Source of the DNA: an uncultured Oscillospiraceae bacterium
Lineage (GTDB): Bacteria > Bacillota > Clostridia > Oscillospirales > Oscillospiraceae
DNA: 10,724 bases
Assembly: GCA_904398675.1 (NCBI GenBank)
Contig: CAJFPI010000208.1
Location: 1-10,724, forward strand
Direction of reading: 5' to 3'
Within the stretch, counting starts at the first letter, position 1, and every line of letters starts with the position of its first letter. The notes under the pieces were generated by a model. It searched no databases and had not been told where the DNA came from. It worked only from the letters and a program-made list of their open reading frames with translations. Positions 1 to 7,815 of this stretch are shown piece by piece. The position numbers and the translations under genes are program-made.

Positions 1-1591
1 CGATCCCCTGCTCCCGCTTGGCATACTTGGCAAAGCGGGCCTTGTTCTCCTTCTTGATGGCCGCCAAACGCTCCAGCACGGCGGCGTCTCCGGCGTACTG
101 ATCCAGCTTTTCCAGCGTCTCCGGTTTCAAAAGATAGCTCTTCCCGCCTGTCAGCTCACAGATCAGCTTGTCAAGGCCGGGGTTGATCTCGCTGAGCCAG
201 CGGCGGTGGTCGATGCCGTTTGTGACGTTGGTGAACTTATCCGGCTCCATCACATAGGCGCTGTGGAACACGTCGTCCTTAAGGATCTGGCTGTGGAGGG
301 CGGAGACGCCGTTGACCTTCATGCCCCCGGCGATGCAGAGGTTGGCCATGCGGACCTCCCCGTCCCAGATCACCGCCATCTCCCGGACCTTGTTGTCGTC
401 GTGATAGAAGTCCTCCACCCGTTTCTGCCAGCGGTGGGCAATCTCCATCAGGATCTGCCAGATCCGGGGCAGGAGGCTCTCCACCAGGTTCTGGGGCCAG
501 CGCTCCAGCGCCTCGGCCATGACGGTGTGGTTGGTATAGGCCACGGAGTTTACCGTGATGTGCCACGCCTCGTCCCAGCTGAGGCCCGCGTCGTCGATAA
601 GGATCCGCATCAGCTCCGGAATCACCAGGGCGGGGTGGGTGTCGTTGATCTGGATCACGTTTTTCTCGTGGAAGTTGTTGAGCTTGCCATAGGCGCGGAT
701 GTGCTTGCGCACGATGGACTGCACCGTGGCGGAGACAAAGAAATACTGCTGCTTGAGGCGCAGGCTCTTGCCCTCATAGTGGTTGTCCTCGGGGTAGAGC
801 ACCTTGGCAATGGCCTCGGCCATGGCCGATTCTTCGCTGGCCTGGACATAATCGCCCTTGTTGAAAAGGGCCATGTCGATGGGCTTGGGGCTCTTGGCGT
901 CCCACAGGCGCAGGGTGTTGGTGTGCTTGGTGCCGTAGCCGGAGATCTCCATATCGCAGGGCACTGCCAGCACCCGGGTATACCCCTCGTTGACCACATG
1001 GAGATACCCGTCGTCCCAGAACTCCCGCAGCGTGCCGCCGAAGTGGACCTCCTCCATCTCCTCGGGCTTTGGCACCAGCCACGCGTCGCCCATGCCCATC
1101 CAGTCGTCGGGCAGTTCCACCTGCTGGCCGTCCACGATCTTCTGCTTGAAGATGCCCAGCTCATAGCAGATGGAGTAGCCGGTGGCGGGGATCTCCAGGG
1201 TGGAGAGGCTGTCCAGATAGCAGGCGGCAAGACGGCCCAGGCCGCCGTTGCCAAGGCCCGCGTCCGGCTCCATCTCAAAGACGTCGGCGCTCTTAAAGCC
1301 CAGGTCCTCCAGGGCGCCCTTCAATGCCTCCATAGCCCCCAGGTTGTAGGCGTTCTTTCCCAGGCTGCGGCCCAGGAGGAACTCCATGGACATATAGTGG
1401 ACCTTCCGTTTCTCGCCCTTTTTCACCGCTGCCCGGGTGTCGATGGCCCGGCTGGCCATCACATCCCGCAGCACCATGGCGCAGGCCTTCATCATCATGG
1501 CCTCGTCGGCCTCGTCCACTGTACAGCCGAAATTGAGGCGCAGCTTATCAATGATCGCCTGCCGCATCCCGGCCTTTGTAACCTTTTCCAT
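1..1591 (-). CDS. glgP: Glycogen/maltodextrin phosphorylase, C-terminus beyond the window
   Basis: GT35 phosphorylase, which releases glucose-1-phosphate from the non-reducing ends of alpha-1,4-glucan. The first 530 residues are present; the frame is still open at the left edge. Family members are usually about 790-840 residues, so roughly a third is missing, including the lysine that holds pyridoxal phosphate. Visible family blocks are MSMEFLLGRSLG (residues 67-78), the glycine loop DAGLGNGGLGRLAACYLDS (110-128), INDTHPALVIPELMRIL (315-331), TNHTVMAEALERWP (353-366) and TNGIDHRRW (457-465). The start is the ATG at 1591, with AGAGAGGA about 9 nt upstream. It is the last visible gene of the glg operon, 146 nt after glgA, and that gap is filled by two hairpins. 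Substrate preference (glycogen or maltodextrin) cannot be told from this part; operon context favours glycogen. Confidence 0.96.
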   Translation of the reverse strand, partial: MEKVTKAGMRQAIIDKLRLNFGCTVDEADEAMMMKACAMVLRDVMASRAIDTRAAVKKGEKRKVHYMSMEFLLGRSLGKNAYNLGAMEALKGALEDLGFKSADVFEMEPDAGLGNGGLGRLAACYLDSLSTLEIPATGYSICYELGIFKQKIVDGQQVELPDDWMGMGDAWLVPKPEEMEEVHFGGTLREFWDDGYLHVVNEGYTRVLAVPCDMEISGYGTKHTNTLRLWDAKSPKPIDMALFNKGDYVQASEESAMAEAIAKVLYPEDNHYEGKSLRLKQQYFFVSATVQSIVRKHIRAYGKLNNFHEKNVIQINDTHPALVIPELMRILIDDAGLSWDEAWHITVNSVAYTNHTVMAEALERWPQNLVESLLPRIWQILMEIAHRWQKRVEDFYHDDNKVREMAVIWDGEVRMANLCIAGGMKVNGVSALHSQILKDDVFHSAYVMEPDKFTNVTNGIDHRRWLSEINPGLDKLICELTGGKSYLLKPETLEKLDQYAGDAAVLERLAAIKKENKARFAKYAKREQGI

Positions 1592-1629
1592 ATAGCAATA
1601 TCCTCTCTTCGATATGATCGCTCTGCGGA

Positions 1630-1669
1630 GCATATCCAGGGCCGTGCCGCTGCGCGTCTCTGGATATGC
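1630..1669 (-). other. Long-armed hairpin upstream of glgP
   Basis: A perfect 10-bp inverted repeat, GCATATCCAG at 1630-1639 and CTGGATATGC at 1660-1669, with a 20-nt GC-rich loop. It lies in the glgP leader, about 25 nt before the ribosome binding site. The arm at 1630-1636 could instead pair with GATATG at 1611-1616, so two exclusive folds are possible. No T-run follows, so this is not a classic terminator. Its role is unknown. Confidence 0.6.
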
Positions 1670-1692
1670 CTCGGAGCCCCTGCAAAAGGCGC

Positions 1693-1716
1693 GGGGGGTA
1701 TCGGGAGATACCCCCC
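1693..1716 (-). other. GC-rich hairpin just after glgA
   Basis: A perfect 10-bp stem, GGGGGGTATC at 1693-1702 and GATACCCCCC at 1707-1716, with a 4-nt loop. It starts about 20 nt after the glgA stop. On the transcribed strand the stem is followed by GCGCC and then only TTTT, so it is at best a weak terminator. It could trim read-through into glgP or protect the 3' end of a glgA message. It may also be part of a repeated intergenic element of this genome, which cannot be judged from one copy. Confidence 0.6.
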
Positions 1717-1737
1717 AGGCCCTTCGCCGCCGCGCGG

Positions 1738-3171
1738 TCAGCCGCGCAGCGATTCGTAGATGTTGTGGTACTCCCGGGCGCTCTTGTCCCAGCTGTAGTC
1801 CCCGGTCATCCCGTGGTACTGAAGCTGCTTGAATGCGTCCCGGTTGTTGTGGTAGAGATCCACAGCCTGGCGGATCACATAGGCCATGTCCCCGGAGTTG
1901 TAGTTGGCGAAGGTAAAGCCGTTGCCCGCGCCGCACCACGCCTCATAGGGATGGACCGTATCCTTCAGCCCGCCGGTCTCCCGGACAATGGGCACCGTGC
2001 CGTAGCGCATGGCGATCATCTGGGCAAGGCCGCAGGGCTCGCTCTTGGAGGGCATCAGCAGCAGGTCCGCACCGGAATAGATCTCCATGGCCAGCTCCTC
2101 GTTGTAGCCCCGGTACAGAGCCATCCGCCCCGGCAGCCACCCCAGCTTGCTCTCAAAAAACTGCTCATAGGCGTAGTCGCCGCTGCCCAGCACCACCAGC
2201 TGGCAGTGAAGGCTCATGATCTCGTCAAAGGCCTTGCACACCAGGTCCAGGCCCTTGTGGCTGACCAGGCGGCTGACAATGGCGATAATGGGTGTATCCG
2301 CCTCCACGTTGAGGTTCAGCCGTTTCTGCAGCGCCTCCTTGCACCGGCTCTTCCCCTCCATGCGCTTGACGCTGTAGCGGCTGTTGATCTGGGGATCGGT
2401 GGCCGGGTCGTAGCGGGCCATGTCGATGCCGTTGAGCACGCCGTGGATCTTCCAGGCGTTCAGGTTCATCACGCCCTCCATGCCGTGGGCATAGTAGGGA
2501 TCCCGCAGCTCCTGGGCATAGGTGGGGCTGACGGCGGTGATAGCGTCGCAGGTCATCAGCGCGCCCTTCAAAAGGTTCACATCCCCGTCATAGGCCAGGG
2601 TGCCGTCCTTCATCCAGCCCGGCGCCAGGCCGAAGAGATCCTCCAGGGTCTCCGGGCCGTAGCGGCCCTGGTACTCGATGTTGTGTACGGTAAACACCGT
2701 CTTGATGCCCCGGACCTCCGGCCAGCGGACACACTCGTCCTTGAGGTAGATGGGGACCAGGGCCGTCTGCCAGTCGTTGCAGTGGATGATCTCCGGCATC
2801 CACTGCAGGCTCGGCAGCAGGGAAATCACCGCCCGGGAGAAAAAGCCGAACCGCTCCCCGTCGTCATAGTGGCCGTAGAGCCCATCCCGCTTGAAGTAGT
2901 GCTCATTGTCGATGAAATACCAGGTGACGCCGTCCCGCTCCAGGCGGAACAGGCCCGCATAGACCCGGCGCCAGCCCAGAGGCACGTCGATATGGCAGAT
3001 GAACTCCATCTGGTCCTTCCAGCCCTCCGCCACCTTTTTGTACAAGGGGAGGATCACCGCCACGTCGTCCCCGGCTTTCACCAGGGCCTGGGGGAGACTG
3101 CCGGCCACATCTGCAAGCCCGCCGGTCTTGCAGAACGGGACCGCCTCTGAGGTCGCAAACAAGATCCGCAT
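1738..3171 (-). CDS. glgA: Glycogen synthase (ADP-glucose type)
   Basis: GT5 glycogen/starch synthase of 477 residues, the normal family length. It transfers glucose from ADP-glucose to the growing alpha-1,4-glucan in the cytoplasm. The N-terminal Rossmann half carries the K-x-G-G-L loop with K15 (KTGGLADV, residues 15-22). The C-terminal half carries SRLVSHKG (300-307, R301 and K306, the nucleotide-sugar phosphate contacts of the family) and SKSEPCGLAQMIAMRYGTVP (375-394) with the expected catalytic-site Glu at 378. The start is supported by AAGGAAGGAG ending about 7 nt before the ATG. Unlike glgC and glgD it does not overlap its upstream neighbour: 151 nt separate it from glgD, and that gap holds its own promoter and a 5' hairpin. 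It is likely made both by read-through from glgB and from this internal promoter. Confidence 0.97.
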   Translation of the reverse strand: MRILFATSEAVPFCKTGGLADVAGSLPQALVKAGDDVAVILPLYKKVAEGWKDQMEFICHIDVPLGWRRVYAGLFRLERDGVTWYFIDNEHYFKRDGLYGHYDDGERFGFFSRAVISLLPSLQWMPEIIHCNDWQTALVPIYLKDECVRWPEVRGIKTVFTVHNIEYQGRYGPETLEDLFGLAPGWMKDGTLAYDGDVNLLKGALMTCDAITAVSPTYAQELRDPYYAHGMEGVMNLNAWKIHGVLNGIDMARYDPATDPQINSRYSVKRMEGKSRCKEALQKRLNLNVEADTPIIAIVSRLVSHKGLDLVCKAFDEIMSLHCQLVVLGSGDYAYEQFFESKLGWLPGRMALYRGYNEELAMEIYSGADLLLMPSKSEPCGLAQMIAMRYGTVPIVRETGGLKDTVHPYEAWCGAGNGFTFANYNSGDMAYVIRQAVDLYHNNRDAFKQLQYHGMTGDYSWDKSAREYHNIYESLRG

Positions 3172-3195
3172 ACACTTTCTCCTTCCTTGCTGTCA

Positions 3196-3222
3196 GGCGG
3201 AAAAGGGGATCCCTTTTCCGCC
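3196..3222 (-). other. 5'-leader hairpin of glgA
   Basis: A perfect 12-bp stem: GGCGGAAAAGGG at 3196-3207 pairs with CCCTTTTCCGCC at 3211-3222 across a 3-nt loop. On the transcribed strand it begins within about 4 nt of the start predicted for the promoter at 3233-3261, and it ends about 12 nt before the glgA ribosome binding site. No T-run follows on either strand, so it is not a terminator. A stem at the extreme 5' end is the arrangement known to protect some bacterial mRNAs from decay. That role is inferred here. Confidence 0.7.
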
Positions 3223-3232
3223 CCACCGTACC

Positions 3233-3261
3233 ATCATATCGTCTTAAACCCGGAATCTCAA
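3233..3261 (-). promoter_or_regulatory. Internal sigma-A promoter for glgA-glgP
   Basis: On the minus strand, -35 TTGAGA (3261-3256) and -10 TATGAT (3238-3233) are separated by exactly 17 nt. Both hexamers match consensus at five of six positions. Transcription should begin near 3226, giving a leader of about 55 nt before the glgA ATG at 3171. It lies in the glgD-glgA gap, where no terminator precedes it, so it would add to read-through from the main promoter. Confidence 0.72.
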
Positions 3262-3322
3262 TACGGAATTTGGACAGAATTTACCCCTGGCCTGCCGTTT
3301 TCTTTGGGCATCCTACCCTGCC

Positions 3323-4438
3323 TTAAACCTCGCTGTCCTTGGCCAGGGCCATGGGATAGCGGTCGCTGGCCACCAGGGTGCAGCCCGGCGTGATCCGCAC
3401 GTTTTTATCCGCGATCACGCAGCTGAGCTCCGCGTCCTCGCCCACGGTCACATTCTGCATCAAAATGCAGTTGGAGACCTTGGCGCCTTTGGCCACCGAT
3501 ACGCCCCGGAACAGCACGGAGTTCTCCACCGTTCCCTCAATGGTGCATCCGTCGGCCACCAGGGAGTTGGTGCAGCCCCCGTCCGGGTCCACATAGGTGG
3601 AGGAGACGTTCATCTCCTTGGTATACACAGGCCGCTCCCGGGGGAACAGCTCGTTGCGGATCACAGGGTCCATCATCTCCATGCTGCGGTCGTAATACTC
3701 CTGCAGCGTATGGATCTTGGCGGCGTAGCCCGCCCAGATATATGCCTTGATCTTCAGCTGGGAGGCCATCCGCTGCAGGACGGCTGTGCGGAAACTGAAG
3801 TCGGCGGTGCGCTTGCAGTCGTTCACCAGCTGCAGCAGCAGCGCCTTGGAGAGGATGTAGATATCCAGCGAGCGCAGCCCCGCCGGGTTCTTTACGTTAA
3901 ACTGCGCCGATGTAACGGCATTGTCCTCCCCCACCATCAGATAGGTGGCGTCCTCCGGGCAGCTGTCCCGCTTGGTGGTGCAGACACAGGTGATGTCCGC
4001 CCCGGAGCGGATATGCTCCTCGTACACCTTCTGCAGGGGGATATTGATGACCATGTCCCCGTTGGCCAGCACCACATGGTCCTGCCGGATGTTCTCCAAA
4101 TAGGACGCTACACTGGCCAGCGCCTCCATGCGGCCCCGGAACCCCGCGTCTCCGCGGCACTGGTTGGCGCCGAAGGGGGGCAGCAGCCTGAGCCCGCCGT
4201 GTTTCCGGCTCAGATCCCAGTCCTTCCCGCTGCCCACATGGTCCAGGAGGCTCTGATAGTTGCCCTGGAGCACGATGCCCACGTCGTCAATGCCGGCGTT
4301 GACCATGCTGCTGAGCATGAAATCGATGATGCGGTAGCGGCCGCAGAAGGGGACGGAGGCAGGGGAGCGCCGCTCAGTCAGCTCCCGCAGCCCCAGGTGT
4401 TTATCATAGGCAAAAATCAAGCCGTGCAATCCCTTCAT
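3323..4438 (-). CDS. glgD: GlgD, non-catalytic-type partner of ADP-glucose pyrophosphorylase
   Basis: A 371-residue paralogue of GlgC, known from Firmicutes as the second subunit of a GlgC/GlgD ADP-glucose pyrophosphorylase, where it raises activity and alters regulation. It keeps the fold landmarks CGRYRIIDFMLSSMVNAGIDDVGI (residues 32-55), DWDLSRKHGGLRLLPPF (73-89) and NGD with D128. It lacks the glycine-rich nucleotide loop: where GlgC has AGGQGSRL, this protein has FAYDKHLGLREL. The F-x-E-K-P sugar-phosphate lysine block is also missing. The C-terminus (about 275-365) is a left-handed beta-helix with hexapeptide-like repeats. The start overlaps the glgC stop as ATGA, with AGGAGG at 4446-4451, 7 nt upstream and encoded in the last codons of glgC, so translation is probably coupled and subunit amounts balanced. 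The loss of catalytic motifs is seen; the regulatory role is from the family. Confidence 0.95.
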   Translation of the reverse strand: MKGLHGLIFAYDKHLGLRELTERRSPASVPFCGRYRIIDFMLSSMVNAGIDDVGIVLQGNYQSLLDHVGSGKDWDLSRKHGGLRLLPPFGANQCRGDAGFRGRMEALASVASYLENIRQDHVVLANGDMVINIPLQKVYEEHIRSGADITCVCTTKRDSCPEDATYLMVGEDNAVTSAQFNVKNPAGLRSLDIYILSKALLLQLVNDCKRTADFSFRTAVLQRMASQLKIKAYIWAGYAAKIHTLQEYYDRSMEMMDPVIRNELFPRERPVYTKEMNVSSTYVDPDGGCTNSLVADGCTIEGTVENSVLFRGVSVAKGAKVSNCILMQNVTVGEDAELSCVIADKNVRITPGCTLVASDRYPMALAKDSEV

Positions 4439-5643
4439 CTCCGTACCTCCTCATGATGGCAGTTGAGCATCGTATTGGGCGCCACCGTCTCCTTGTCGGC
4501 AATCACGCTGCCCGGTCCCAGCACCGAGATGCCCCACTTGTCCGGATCGTAGTCCATGGGGTCGCCGCCCACATTGGCGTCCTCACCGACCTGTGCTCCC
4601 TCGCCCAAAATGGCATACTGGACCAGGGCGCCCCGTTTCACATGGACGCCGGGCATCAGCACGCTGTAGCGCACCTCCGCCCCCTCCTCGATCACCACCG
4701 AGTCGGAGAGGACCGAGTTGAAGGCCGTGCCCTCCACATCGCAGCCCTGGGTCACCACGCTGTGCTCCACCCGGGCGTTTTTCCCCATGAAGGCGGGGGG
4801 CTGGTCGGGCAGGCGGGCGTAGATGGGCCAGTCGGAATCCAGCAGGTCCAGATCGCCCCGGGACAGCATATCCATATTGGCGTCCCACAGGCTCTCCAGC
4901 GTGCCCACATCCTTCCAGTAGCCGGCAAAGCGGTAGGCGATCAGCTTTTCTCCGGCGGCCAGCATCTTGGGGATGATGTTCTTGCCGAAATCGTTGGAGG
5001 ATTCGGGGTCCGCCTCGTCCTCGATCAAATACTGCCGCAGCTTTTTCCAGGTGAAGACATAGATGCCCATGGAGGCCAGATTGCTCTTGGGCTCCTTGGG
5101 TTTCTCCTGGAACTCCACGATGTTGTCCTCGCTGTCCACGTTCATAATGCCGAACCGGGACGCCTCATCCCAGGGTACCTCCAAAACAGAGATGGTGCAG
5201 GCCGCCTCCGCCTTCTTATGGGCGTCCACCATCTTCATATAGTTCATCTTATAGATGTGGTCGCCGGAAAGAACCACCACATACTCGGGATCGTACATAT
5301 CCACAAAGCCGATATTCTGATAGATGGCGTTGGCCGTCCCCTTATACCAGCTGCCCTTGTCTCCCTCCACCATGTAGGGCGGCAGGATATGGACGCCGCC
5401 GCTGGAGCGGTCCAGATCCCAGGGCTGGCCGGAGCCGATGTAGCTGTTGAGCTCCAGGGGCTTGTACTGGGTCAGCACGCCCACCGTGTCGATGCCGGCG
5501 TTGCTGCAGTTGGACAGGGGGAAGTCGATGATGCGGTACTTGCCGCCGAAGGGCACGGCGGGCTTTGCCACGTTGCTGGTCAGCACATACAGGCGGCTGC
5601 CCTGACCGCCGGCCAGCAGCATAGCGATACATTCCTTCTTCAT
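4435..5643 (-). CDS. glgC: Glucose-1-phosphate adenylyltransferase, catalytic subunit
   Basis: A 402-residue ADP-glucose pyrophosphorylase. It makes ADP-glucose from glucose-1-phosphate and ATP, the committed step of bacterial glycogen synthesis. All catalytic blocks are present: AGGQGSRL (residues 11-18), KPAVPFGGKYRIIDFPLSN (27-45), GTANA (102-106), LSGDHIY with D128, FQEKP with K181 and SMGIYVF (191-197). The C-terminal third (about 290-380) is a hexapeptide-repeat beta-helix that in this family carries oligomer and effector contacts. The ATG at 5643 overlaps the glgB stop (ATGA). Its ribosome binding site AAGAGAGG (5653-5660) is written in the last codons of glgB's basic tail, with 9 nt spacing. 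It is followed by overlapping glgD, as expected for a GlgC/GlgD heteromer. Confidence 0.97.
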   Translation of the reverse strand: MKKECIAMLLAGGQGSRLYVLTSNVAKPAVPFGGKYRIIDFPLSNCSNAGIDTVGVLTQYKPLELNSYIGSGQPWDLDRSSGGVHILPPYMVEGDKGSWYKGTANAIYQNIGFVDMYDPEYVVVLSGDHIYKMNYMKMVDAHKKAEAACTISVLEVPWDEASRFGIMNVDSEDNIVEFQEKPKEPKSNLASMGIYVFTWKKLRQYLIEDEADPESSNDFGKNIIPKMLAAGEKLIAYRFAGYWKDVGTLESLWDANMDMLSRGDLDLLDSDWPIYARLPDQPPAFMGKNARVEHSVVTQGCDVEGTAFNSVLSDSVVIEEGAEVRYSVLMPGVHVKRGALVQYAILGEGAQVGEDANVGGDPMDYDPDKWGISVLGPGSVIADKETVAPNTMLNCHHEEVRR

Positions 5644-7730
5644 TTGCTCGAGCCTCTCTTCTTTGTTGTTTTCTCTGTTTCCTGCGCTGGAGATTTTGCG
5701 GGGGCCGCTTTAGAGGTCGCTGTTGTCTTTGCTGCTTTTTTGGTAACGGCTTTCGCCGGACTGCGCTTTGCCTTTCCCTCTGCCTCTGGTGGCTCTGCCG
5801 CCTTGGCCGCCGCCCTTTTCCGGGGCTTTGGCTTGGCCCGCATCCTGCCGGAGCCCTCAAAGAACACCGCGCCCAGGGGCGGGATGCGGATGGCCACGGA
5901 GCTCTCCTTCCCGTGGGACTCCACCCACTCCACCGCTACAGGCAGCTCGTTTCTGACGCCGCTGCCGCCGAAGGCGGGGTCGTCGCTGTTGAAGACCTCC
6001 CGCCACTCCTTCACCGGCGGGCAGCCGAACCGGTAGTCCTCATAGACGTTGGGGGAGAAGTTGATGGCGCACAGGAGGGGCGTCCCCTTCCGGTCCCGGC
6101 GGAGGAACACCACCACGTTGTTGCTGTTGTCGTCCGGCACCAGCCACTCAAACCCCTCCCAGTCGAAGTCCACCTCCCACAGGGCGGGATGGTCCAGATA
6201 GAACCGGTTGACAGCCTTGATGTAGTCATGGAGCTGCCGGTTGTCCTCGTTGGCCAGCAGGCCCCAGTTCAGCTCTCTGTCATAGGCCCACTCCTCCTCG
6301 GTGCCCAGCTCCATGCCCATAAAGCTGAGCTTTTTCCCCGGGTGGGCCAGGGTGTAGGCATAAAAGCCCCGGACGCCGGCAAATTTCTGCCACCGGTCCC
6401 CCGGCATCTTGCCGAACACCGATCCCTTCATATGCACCACCTCGTCGTGGCTGAGGGGGAGGATGTAGTTCTCCGAGAAGGCGTACATCATGGAGAAGGT
6501 GATGTCCTTGTGATTGAACTGGCGGAACCAGGGATCCAGCTTGAGGTAGTGGCAGATGTCGTTCATCCACCCCATGTTCCACTTGAAGTTGAACCCGAGG
6601 CCGCCGTCCTGGGGCGGCTTTGTCACCATGGGCCAGGCGGTGGACTCCTCCGCCACCATCAGGACGCTGGGGTTCACCGAAAAGGCGGTCTTGTTGAGGT
6701 CCCGCAGGAAATCAATGGCCTCCAGGTGCTCCTTCCCGCCGTACTGATTGGGCCGCCACTCCCCATCCTTCCGGGAGTAGTCCAGGTACAGCATGGACGC
6801 CACCGCGTCCACCCGGATGCCGTCGATGTGGTACTCCTTGAGCCAGAAGGCCGCGCTGCTGAGGAGGAAACTGCGCACCTCCGGACGGGCATAGTCGAAG
6901 ATGCGGGTGCCCCAGTCCCTGTGCTCCTGGCGCAGGGGATCCTGATACTCATAGCAGCAGGTCCCGTCAAACTCGTAAAGGCCGTGGGCGTCCTTGCAGA
7001 AGTGGGCCGGCACCCAGTCCAGGATCACGCCGACCCCAGCCTGGTGCATCTTGTCCACAAAGTACATGAAATCATGGGGGATCCCATAGCGGGAGGTGGG
7101 GGCGTAGTACCCTGTACACTGATAGCCCCATGAGGCGTCCAGGGGGTGCTCCGTAATGGGGAGCAGCTCAATATAGTTAAAGCCCATCTCCTTGACATAG
7201 GCGCTGAGCTGATCGGCCATATCCCGGTAATCGATGAAGTCCCCGTTGGGCCGCTGCCGCCAGGAGCCCAGGTGCACCTCATAGATATTCAGCGGGCCGT
7301 TATAGGCGGGGTTTTCCCGGCAGTGCCGCTGCCAGTCCCCGTCGCCCCACTGGTAGCCGGAGATGTCATACAGCTTGCTGCTGGTGCCCGGCCGGGTCTC
7401 ACAGTGGAAGGCATAGGGATCCGCCTTCAGATGGACGGCCCCGTCCGGCCCCTCCACGGCAAACTTGTAGAGGTCATACTGCTTAAGGCCGGGGATAAAG
7501 GTCTCCCAGATGCCCTGGGTGATCTTTTCCATAGGGTGTTTCTCACGATCCCACTCGTTGAAATCTCCAACCACGGAAACCGCCCGGGCGTTGGGCGCCC
7601 AGACACGAAAAACGTAGCCTGCCGCGCCGTCCTGGCTGTCGGGATGGGCGCCCATGTATGTGTAGGCTTCGATGGTTGTCCCCTCATGGAAATAATAGGT
7701 ACTGATCTGATCCGTGCTCCGCTTGCTCAT
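5640..7730 (-). CDS. glgB: 1,4-alpha-glucan branching enzyme with a basic C-terminal tail
   Basis: GH13 branching enzyme of 696 residues, first gene of the glg operon. It cuts an alpha-1,4 chain and re-attaches it through an alpha-1,6 bond. An N-terminal CBM48-type domain (about 25-130, with FRVWAPNARAVSVVGDFNEW at 41-60) precedes the barrel: YEVHLGSW (150-157), DWVPAHF (238-244), DGIRVDAVASMLYLDYSR with nucleophile D308, MVAEEST with acid/base E361, and LSHDEVV with D429. The C-terminal beta domain ends near residue 629. After it comes a 67-residue low-complexity tail (630-696, coding positions 5843-5643) with 16 Lys, 5 Arg, 17 Ala, 7 Pro and only 5 Glu, resembling histone H1 tails. The tail is not needed for the GH13 fold. 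The start has TTGGAGG 6 nt upstream of ATG, and the main promoter lies about 57 nt upstream. Confidence 0.97.
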   Translation of the reverse strand: MSKRSTDQISTYYFHEGTTIEAYTYMGAHPDSQDGAAGYVFRVWAPNARAVSVVGDFNEWDREKHPMEKITQGIWETFIPGLKQYDLYKFAVEGPDGAVHLKADPYAFHCETRPGTSSKLYDISGYQWGDGDWQRHCRENPAYNGPLNIYEVHLGSWRQRPNGDFIDYRDMADQLSAYVKEMGFNYIELLPITEHPLDASWGYQCTGYYAPTSRYGIPHDFMYFVDKMHQAGVGVILDWVPAHFCKDAHGLYEFDGTCCYEYQDPLRQEHRDWGTRIFDYARPEVRSFLLSSAAFWLKEYHIDGIRVDAVASMLYLDYSRKDGEWRPNQYGGKEHLEAIDFLRDLNKTAFSVNPSVLMVAEESTAWPMVTKPPQDGGLGFNFKWNMGWMNDICHYLKLDPWFRQFNHKDITFSMMYAFSENYILPLSHDEVVHMKGSVFGKMPGDRWQKFAGVRGFYAYTLAHPGKKLSFMGMELGTEEEWAYDRELNWGLLANEDNRQLHDYIKAVNRFYLDHPALWEVDFDWEGFEWLVPDDNSNNVVVFLRRDRKGTPLLCAINFSPNVYEDYRFGCPPVKEWREVFNSDDPAFGGSGVRNELPVAVEWVESHGKESSVAIRIPPLGAVFFEGSGRMRAKPKPRKRAAAKAAEPPEAEGKAKRSPAKAVTKKAAKTTATSKAAPAKSPAQETEKTTKKRGSSK

Positions 7731-7786
7731 ACTGTGCCTCCAACATTCCTTCGTGCAGGATGGTATTACGAATATGATACATTGTA

Positions 7787-7815
7787 ATTATACCCTGCTC
7801 CCCTCCCACCGTCAA
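7787..7815 (-). promoter_or_regulatory. Main sigma-A promoter of the glg operon
   Basis: On the minus strand, -35 TTGACG (7815-7810) and a perfect -10 TATAAT (7792-7787) are exactly 17 nt apart. Transcription should start near 7780, giving a leader of about 50 nt to the glgB ATG at 7730. The DNA upstream is rich in A and T tracts, which may act as an UP element. An imperfect palindrome (7811-7830) overlaps the -35 box and could be a regulator site. Confidence 0.85.

Noticed and set aside
1693..1716. An intrinsic terminator ending glgA transcription.
   Set aside because: The stem is strong, but only four T follow and only after GCGCC, so I list it as a hairpin of unknown role.
206..7133. Very long open frames on the plus strand opposite the glg genes (for example 206-1759, 1666-3150, 4453-6036 and 5913-7133).
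   Set aside because: They are antisense to well-identified genes, rich in His, Val, Leu and Gly with no recognisable domain, and lack fitting ribosome binding sites. GC-rich third codon positions in the real genes remove stops from the opposite strand.
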